NCBI GenBank assembly: GCA_015478945.1
Contig: JABUQX010032684.1
Location: 1 to 22,500, forward strand
From: Trachelipus rathkii
Lineage: Eukaryota > Arthropoda > Malacostraca > Isopoda > Trachelipodidae
Reading direction: 5' to 3'
Length of the DNA: 22,500 bases
Part shown: positions 17,703 through 22,500 of the stretch, in pieces
Layout: the number at the start of each line of letters is the position of its first letter
Position numbering within the stretch: position 1 is the stretch's first letter
The notes under the pieces: generated by a model
Told to the model about the DNA's origin: nothing
The model's input: the letters and a program-made list of their open reading frames with translations, nothing else
Databases searched by the model: none
Program-made: the position numbers and the translations under genes

Positions 17703-17904
17703 GTGGCGATCTAGTTTGGTTGATGAACAGTTTGATTTTTTTTCAGCTGAGTTTGCCATTTTTTTATCAGATCATGTAGAATATTACTTAAAGAACTGGT
17801 GTGCAAATTTGACACCAATCTCTAAATAAAATATTCTATGACTTGAATAAAAAAATGGAACTCATGGCTGAAAAATCAAAGCTTTACCAACCAACAATCG
17901 CCAC
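17703..17904. repeat. ~200-bp snap-back palindrome
   Basis: The left half, starting GTGGCGAT and running through TTTGATTTTT, TTCAGC, GAGTTTGCCATTTTTTTAT and TAGAATATTA, is matched in reverse complement by the right half, ending ATCGCCAC. The centre is at TGGTGTGCAAATTTGACACC (about 17,797-17,816), so there is almost no loop. Arms are about 100 bp with small indels. Diverged direct repeats around GAGTCTCCGC flank it (17,629-17,655 and 17,916-17,942). There is no coding capacity. Confidence 0.75.
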
Positions 17905-17942
17905 AAACTTTTGGATGAGAGTCTCCGCTTCCAATTAATTTT

Positions 17943-18480
17943 ACGACCGTTCAGCCCGCCTACGATTGAACCAAAGTTACGATGTTAGCGGTTCGGCTTT
18001 TTGTTTTTTAGTTTATTCAAATCGTTTTTTGTTATCCATAATGTCCTATTGTGTCTGTCAAAGCTTTTGTTTCGCAGCAATTGTTTTGAGCGGGTTTTCC
18101 TTTGCAACTATAAGTTTGGAGTTGTGGGTATCTTTCGTCAACTTTAAATTATGTTCTCTCTCTCTCTCTTCTCTCTCTCTCATGGTTTCTTTATCTAGGC
18201 ATACTCCGGGGGGGCTTGCACCCGCCGGAGACAGTCGAGTGCCACCCGACCGGAAAATCGAGCTGAATTAATTGTCGCCTTCAATTGTCAAAATAAGCCC
18301 ATAAAGGCTAAAAAAGTTATGTTTAAATCTATATTATCTAGCGATAAATAATAAAATCAGCCAGAATGCATGGAAACATGATAGATATGGCAATAAAATA
18401 GCAAAGTTGTTTAATTCTGCCTTCTGAGAAAATGATATTGCCTATAGATAATTTCTCTTCGGAAAAAGTCCCTATTAGTT
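17943..18480. other. No gene recognised; includes (CT)n
   Basis: An open frame of about 101 codons (17,966-18,271) runs through a CT repeat (18,152-18,181), is hydrophobic by composition and has no recognisable domain. A local GC-rich patch (18,200-18,260) is also unassigned. Confidence 0.5.
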
Positions 18481-18491
18481 AAGTGCAAGAT

Positions 18492-18556
18492 CCGAATTTT
18501 TGAGCTGGGGCTGATCCCCATTTTCAGCCCCACCAAAAAATGAGACATAAATTCGG
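18492..18556. repeat. Nested inverted repeat
   Basis: CCGAATTT (18,492-18,499) pairs with AAATTCGG (18,549-18,556). Inside it, TGGGGCTGA (18,506-18,514) pairs with TCAGCCCCA (18,524-18,532). Together they form an interrupted hairpin. Confidence 0.65.
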
Positions 18557-18895
18557 ATTTTTTCAGCCGATTTTGAATATATAACACCAAAATGTAGCTT
18601 ATTTTGCCCTTAAAACGTTGTTTCCGGTGTTTTTTCTGTGTCTGTAGTCATTCTTTCAGAATTTTCAAAACCCATGTTTTTGACATTCTTCGTATCAACT
18701 TCCAGATTTTTTTCCGAAATGACTTCAAACTTGAAATATGCATAGATACGTCCATTTTCTAAAAACGTACAGAAGTACTTTTTCGATTTTTTAGCTTTGT
18801 GCTCAGCGTTGTCCAATTTCCAAACCCATTTTTTTTGGATTTTGAAATGGAAAATTGCGGATAAATTTTTTTTCTGTTAGAGCAGAAGTGAATGG
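18557..18895. other. No gene recognised
   Basis: The segment is AT-rich. A minus-strand frame of 68 codons (18,610-18,816) has no recognisable domain, and I cannot support it as a gene. Confidence 0.45.
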
Positions 18896-19236
18896 AATTT
18901 TCAGGGCATATACATGAGTCAGGTATGGAGAGGCACTATTTTTGTTTACTTAGATAATTTCTTTTGTATATGAATTAGTTTTAGATTTGTTCTTGGAACA
19001 AATTTTCAAAAAAAAAAAAAAATTTGGTAAATTTTTTAAAAATTTATACAAGCTCTGAAAATTTGATGTTGATCGGATAAGTAGAAAAAAAAATCTTAAT
19101 ATTTCACATTTTTGAACGATTAAATTTTTGAAAAAGTGAAATATTGATATATTTTTTTTCTACTTATCCGATTAACATAAAATTTTCAGGGCTTGTATAG
19201 TTAGGCGAGATACACCTTTTTTACTTAGATAATTCA
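18896..19236. repeat. Hairpin and direct repeat (MITE-like unit)
   Basis: TACAAGC..TGAAAATTTGATGTTGATCGGATAAGTAGAAAA (19,047-19,113) is matched in reverse complement by 19,131-19,197, leaving a loop of about 17 bases. In addition, AATTTTCAGGGC with downstream ACTTAGATAATT occurs as a direct repeat at 18,896-18,963 and 19,181-19,236. The second copy ends where retroposon homology starts. Confidence 0.75.
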
Positions 19237-21493
19237 TTATAGATTACTTCATAGTATCGGATTACAGAACAGTGGAGGATGTTAAAGTGCTTCCTGGAGT
19301 CAGCTTTGACTCAGATCATAGATTGGTGGTTGCCAGACTGAGGGTACAGGAAACAAAGTGGCAGGTTGGAGAAAAAAAGAAAGTGATTAAAGTTGAAGCC
19401 CTGAAGGAGGAAGGGAAGAGAGAAGAGTATGTGGAGAAAATAAAGGAAAAGTTGACGAATGTGGAGGAAACAAACATGAATTTGCAGGAAATTATTAGTA
19501 AAACCGCGGAAGAAACGCTGGGTGTCAAGTGGTATGGAGGAACGAGGAAGAAACACACGATGTTGTGGAATGAAGATGTGAAGAGAGCAGTGGGCGAAAA
19601 GAACAAGAAAATGAGAAGGTGGTTGAGGGGAAGAACAGAACAGAGAAGAGCTGAATATGTGATAGCAAGAAACAGAGCAGAGATAGTGAAGAGGGAGGCA
19701 AAAAGGCTTGTGGCGGAAAGGATGGCAGAAGAATTGTTAGAGGATGCAGAGGGAGGAAAGAAGAAGATTTTCAAGCTGGAAAAAACATAAAAAAAAAAAT
19801 CAAACAAAAAGCTTTATAGTATCAAAAATAAAGAAGGGGAGGTACTTACATCACAGGAAGAGGTAAATGAGAGGTGGACTGAATATTTTGGAGAACTCTT
19901 AAATGGAGAAGAGAGGAGAAATGTGGAAGAGGAGCAATATGTGGGAGAGGAGGTGGAAGGGGTGAATCCGATAACGATGGGAGAATACGAGGAAGCTTTG
20001 TCAAAAATGAAGAAAGGAAAAGCGCCGGGCGAAGATGGAATTTGCAATAGAGTTGATAAAAGAAGGAGGAGAAGAATTGCAAAAAAAGACCAAATAGTGG
20101 AACTTTTTTAATAAATGCTGGATGGAGGGTGTAGTTCAGCCGTAGATGGGGGAAAATAGTTTTTTGCCCATTTATAAGGGAAAAGGTGATACTGGAGATT
20201 GTGGAAACTATAGAGGAATAGCTTTATTGGACCATATAGCGAAAGTGTACGAAAGGATTTTAGAAAGAAGATTAAGAGCAGTGAAATAGAGATACAGTTG
20301 GGAGAGGAACAATATGGGTACAGGAAGGGCAGGAGTACTTTGGATCTGTTTTTTGCTCTACGAATAGTGTTGGAGAAGAGCTGGGAATTTAATAAAACCA
20401 TCATATATAGCCTTCCTGGACTTAAGAAAGGCATTTGACTCGGTACCCAGAGCCAGACTTTGGAGGATGTTGGGGAAAGTGTACGGAGTTGATGGAAAAG
20501 ACTGAGAGAGCAATAAAAGCTATATAGGGTTTGTGAAGTGTAAAGTGAAAACGGTTGTAGAAATGAGAAATGGTTTGTGGTGGGGACGGGAGTGAGACTG
20601 GGTAGTGTCCTGTCTCCCTTACTTTTTATAGCTTACTTGGATGTAGTGATCAGAAAGGTTAAAGAGGAATTCCCGAATCTAGATGGTGATATAATGGTGT
20701 GTTCAAACAATTTGGCGTGTTCGAGTGAGGAGGAAGGGGTATTGAGAGACTTCTGGAAAGTTTTGCCAGAAATTTGAGGGAGGATAGTTTAGAGATGAAT
20801 ACGGAAAAGACAATGATAATGAGAGTGGGTAGAGAGGATGAGAGATAAGTGGAGATCATAATTGATGATGAAAGATTGAGAAATGTGGATCAGTTTGTGT
20901 ACCTTGGCTGCGTATTTACGAGCAGGGGAGGATGTGTAGGCGAAATGGAGGTAATAATGAAAAAATACGGAAATACGGAAGTGTTGTATCCAATTATGAA
21001 AGATCGTGTGATGGGTATAAAAGTAAAAAAAAATTATATTTGATAGTATACTGGTACCTACATTGACATAAGGTGCAGAAAAATGGATCATTACAACAGG
21101 AGAGAAAAAATGGATCGAAGCTGCCGAAATGAAGGTGTTGAGGACGATAGTGGGAAAGACGAGATAGATTGATGAGTGGAGACAACGAGTGGGTAGAGAA
21201 GAGAGTTGTTGTAGTGCCTGCGTTGAACATGATAGATTCGGCGAGACTGAGAGTTGTGGGAACATATAGTAAAGATGCGGGAGAAACGAGTCGCGAGTAG
21301 AAGGTGGTGGTGGAGAGTGAGGGAGTAAGGCCGAGAGGAAGGCCCGAGGGAAGAAATGAAAGATTGTGTGGAGAGAGCCCTGAGAAGACATGGATTGCCC
21401 GCGATGCGCCAGCTGATGGAGGATGGTATACTTCTGGAAAGGACTGCGTGGAAATCGATGTTGTCTCCGCTGACACGCCGTAGAACTTCCTGA
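19237..21493 (+). mobile_element. 5'-truncated RTE-like non-LTR retroposon, endonuclease C-terminus to ORF end (pseudogene)
   Basis: Homology starts inside the endonuclease: DYFIVSDYRTVEDVKVLPGV, then FDSDHRLVVARL with the SDH motif intact (about 19,240-19,340). A Lys/Glu-rich linker with LWNEDVKRAV follows, open to 19,788. Next are EVNERWTEYFGELLNGE and ALSKMKKGKAPGEDGI (RT entry block, about 19,855-20,043), then PIYKGKGDTGDCGNYRGIAL (about 20,168-20,227). Motif A AFLDLRKAFDSVP is intact (about 20,410-20,448). Motif B reads GVRLGSVLSPLLF (usual Gln replaced by Leu). The catalytic YADD reads CSNN at 20,700-20,711, so both aspartates are Asn. The C-terminus has EGVRPRGRP and, after a frameshift, MKDCVERALRRHGLPAMRQL to a stop at 21,491-21,493. 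I count at least eight stops or frameshifts. It is a different family from the minus-strand copies (AFLDLRKAFD versus FMDLQQAYD). It is followed closely by a TA tract, the usual position of such an element's tail. Confidence 0.85.
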
Positions 21494-21516
21494 GATAAGA
21501 GTAATACTGCAAGTAA

Positions 21517-21612
21517 TATATATATAATATTATATGGATATATATATATATATATAATATAATATTATATATATATATATATTATATATTATATATATTA
21601 TATATAATATTT
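21517..21612. repeat. (TA)n/(TAATA)n microsatellite at retroposon 3' end
   Basis: It begins 24 bases after the ORF stop and directly after AATACTGCAAG, so it probably grew from the element's 3' tail. Confidence 0.9.
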
Positions 21613-21976
21613 ATTTTTTACCAAAGATCTATTTCCTTATTTTGAAAAGTTATATTACTCATATATATATTTTAATGTATATTTTCTCATTATAATGTTT
21701 TCGTACCCTTATGTTATTTTATTTATCTATACTTCCCAATAAATTTCACAAATAGATTGCTATATTTTTTGGCAAGTAAAGATTTGGTTATATTTCGGAA
21801 TATTTACTATTTTCAGTAAGACAGTATCTAATAAGACTAATTAGCTGAAAGTGAACAAGAATATCATTTATCCTATTATTTTTAATGTAATAATTATGAT
21901 TATAATGCCAATACTTATGTGGCCGCCCCGAGATCTCTGTATAGACCTTGGAGGAAAATTTGTCTGAAGAAAAACT
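21613..21976. other. AT-rich stretch, no gene seen
   Basis: No coding frame or RNA gene is visible. A short less AT-rich patch (GTGGCCGCCCCGAGATCTC, about 21,919-21,937) is not recognised. Confidence 0.5.
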
Positions 21977-21982
21977 GGCTCT

Positions 21983-22034
21983 ACTCTCTCTCCTCTCTCT
22001 CTCTTCTCTCTCTCCTCTCTTCTCTCTTCTCTCT
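21983..22034. repeat. (CT)n microsatellite
   Basis: This is an interrupted CTCTCT/TCTCC run. Confidence 0.95.
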
Positions 22035-22069
22035 ATATATAATATATATATATTATTATAAATTATATG

Positions 22070-22103
<34 letters not shown>

Positions 22104-22177
22104 TAATAATATTATATATATAGTTATATATAATATATATATTATATATTTATTTTAATATATATATATAAATTATA

Positions 22178-22215
<38 letters not shown>

Positions 22216-22344
22216 TATAATATATATATATAATATAATATATATATATAATATATATATATATACTATTATTATATATATTATATATAATATTTTTATA
22301 TATATTAATATATATACTATATATATATATATAATATATAATAT

Positions 22345-22381
<37 letters not shown>

Positions 22382-22500
22382 ATATATTATATATTATATA
22401 TATATATATATATATCATATATATTATATCTATAATATATATATTATAATATATTATATATATATATATATATATATTATATAGTATATATATATATATA
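22035..22500. repeat. Long irregular (TA)n tract
   Basis: About 465 bases consist almost only of TA with ATTATA/AATAATA interruptions, running to the window edge. True length is uncertain because such tracts are prone to sequencing and assembly error. Confidence 0.95.

Noticed and set aside
17966..18271. 101-codon open frame as a candidate membrane protein
   Set aside because: It crosses a CT microsatellite, its hydrophobicity comes from T-rich codons, and there is no recognisable domain or flanking exon structure.
20789..21512. Long minus-strand open frames opposite the RTE-like element (200 and 172 codons)
   Set aside because: They are shadow frames of a purine-rich coding strand; the plus strand carries the recognisable RT and C-terminal motifs.

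Overview
This is eukaryotic, AT-rich, non-coding DNA packed with repeats and with no intact host gene. Every stretch with protein-coding character is a broken transposable-element fragment. The very dense (TA)n, (CT)n, (TG)n and (TTA)n microsatellites, combined with RTE/CR1-like APE-type retroposons, a hAT-like and a Tc1/mariner-like DNA transposon and tRNA-derived SINEs, fit an invertebrate, most likely an arthropod; a decapod crustacean is my best guess. The species cannot be fixed from the sequence. I see no bacterial genes, no intact tRNA or rRNA gene and no CRISPR array.

Layout. (1) 1-2,100: microsatellites, then a minus-strand 3' exon of a hAT-like transposase with a CAGGG-type terminus at 2,096. 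(2) 2,567-6,217: two minus-strand fragments of one RTE-like retroposon group, an endonuclease piece (2,567-3,506) and a reverse-transcriptase/3'-end piece (4,490-6,217) with a 3' stem-loop and an A-rich tail. Between them a mariner-like transposase C-terminus sits at the edge of a (TA)n tract. (3) 6,377-6,936: two tRNA-headed SINE copies and a local inverted repeat. (4) 6,935-15,115: a long inverted repeat of about 8.2 kb, with arms of about 3 kb and an asymmetric spacer of about 1.9 kb. The arms are mosaics of short tandem units, many themselves palindromic. (5) 15,100-15,350: another SINE copy in mirror orientation, followed by (TA)n. (6) 15,950-16,740: a heavily decayed plus-strand RTE-like RT fragment. 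(7) 16,740-19,235: no gene, but three separate snap-back palindromes. (8) 19,237-21,493: a 5'-truncated plus-strand RTE-like retroposon running from the endonuclease C-terminus to the end of the ORF. (9) 21,517-22,500: mainly (TA)n and (CT)n.

The most notable object is the 8.2-kb inverted repeat. From outside to inside, both arms carry the same order of modules: GAGAACCC-type repeats, five copies of a ~24-bp GGTCAAAATTGACC-type palindrome at matched spacing, a 14-bp CATCAAAGTTGAGG minisatellite, a CpG-rich array of hairpins whose stems differ between copies but mostly still pair, and a ~21-bp GTTAAAGCAGTAAAGCAGAAA array. No transposase was found inside. It resembles a non-autonomous foldback-type element or an old inverted duplication of satellite DNA. 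I cannot assign it to a known family.
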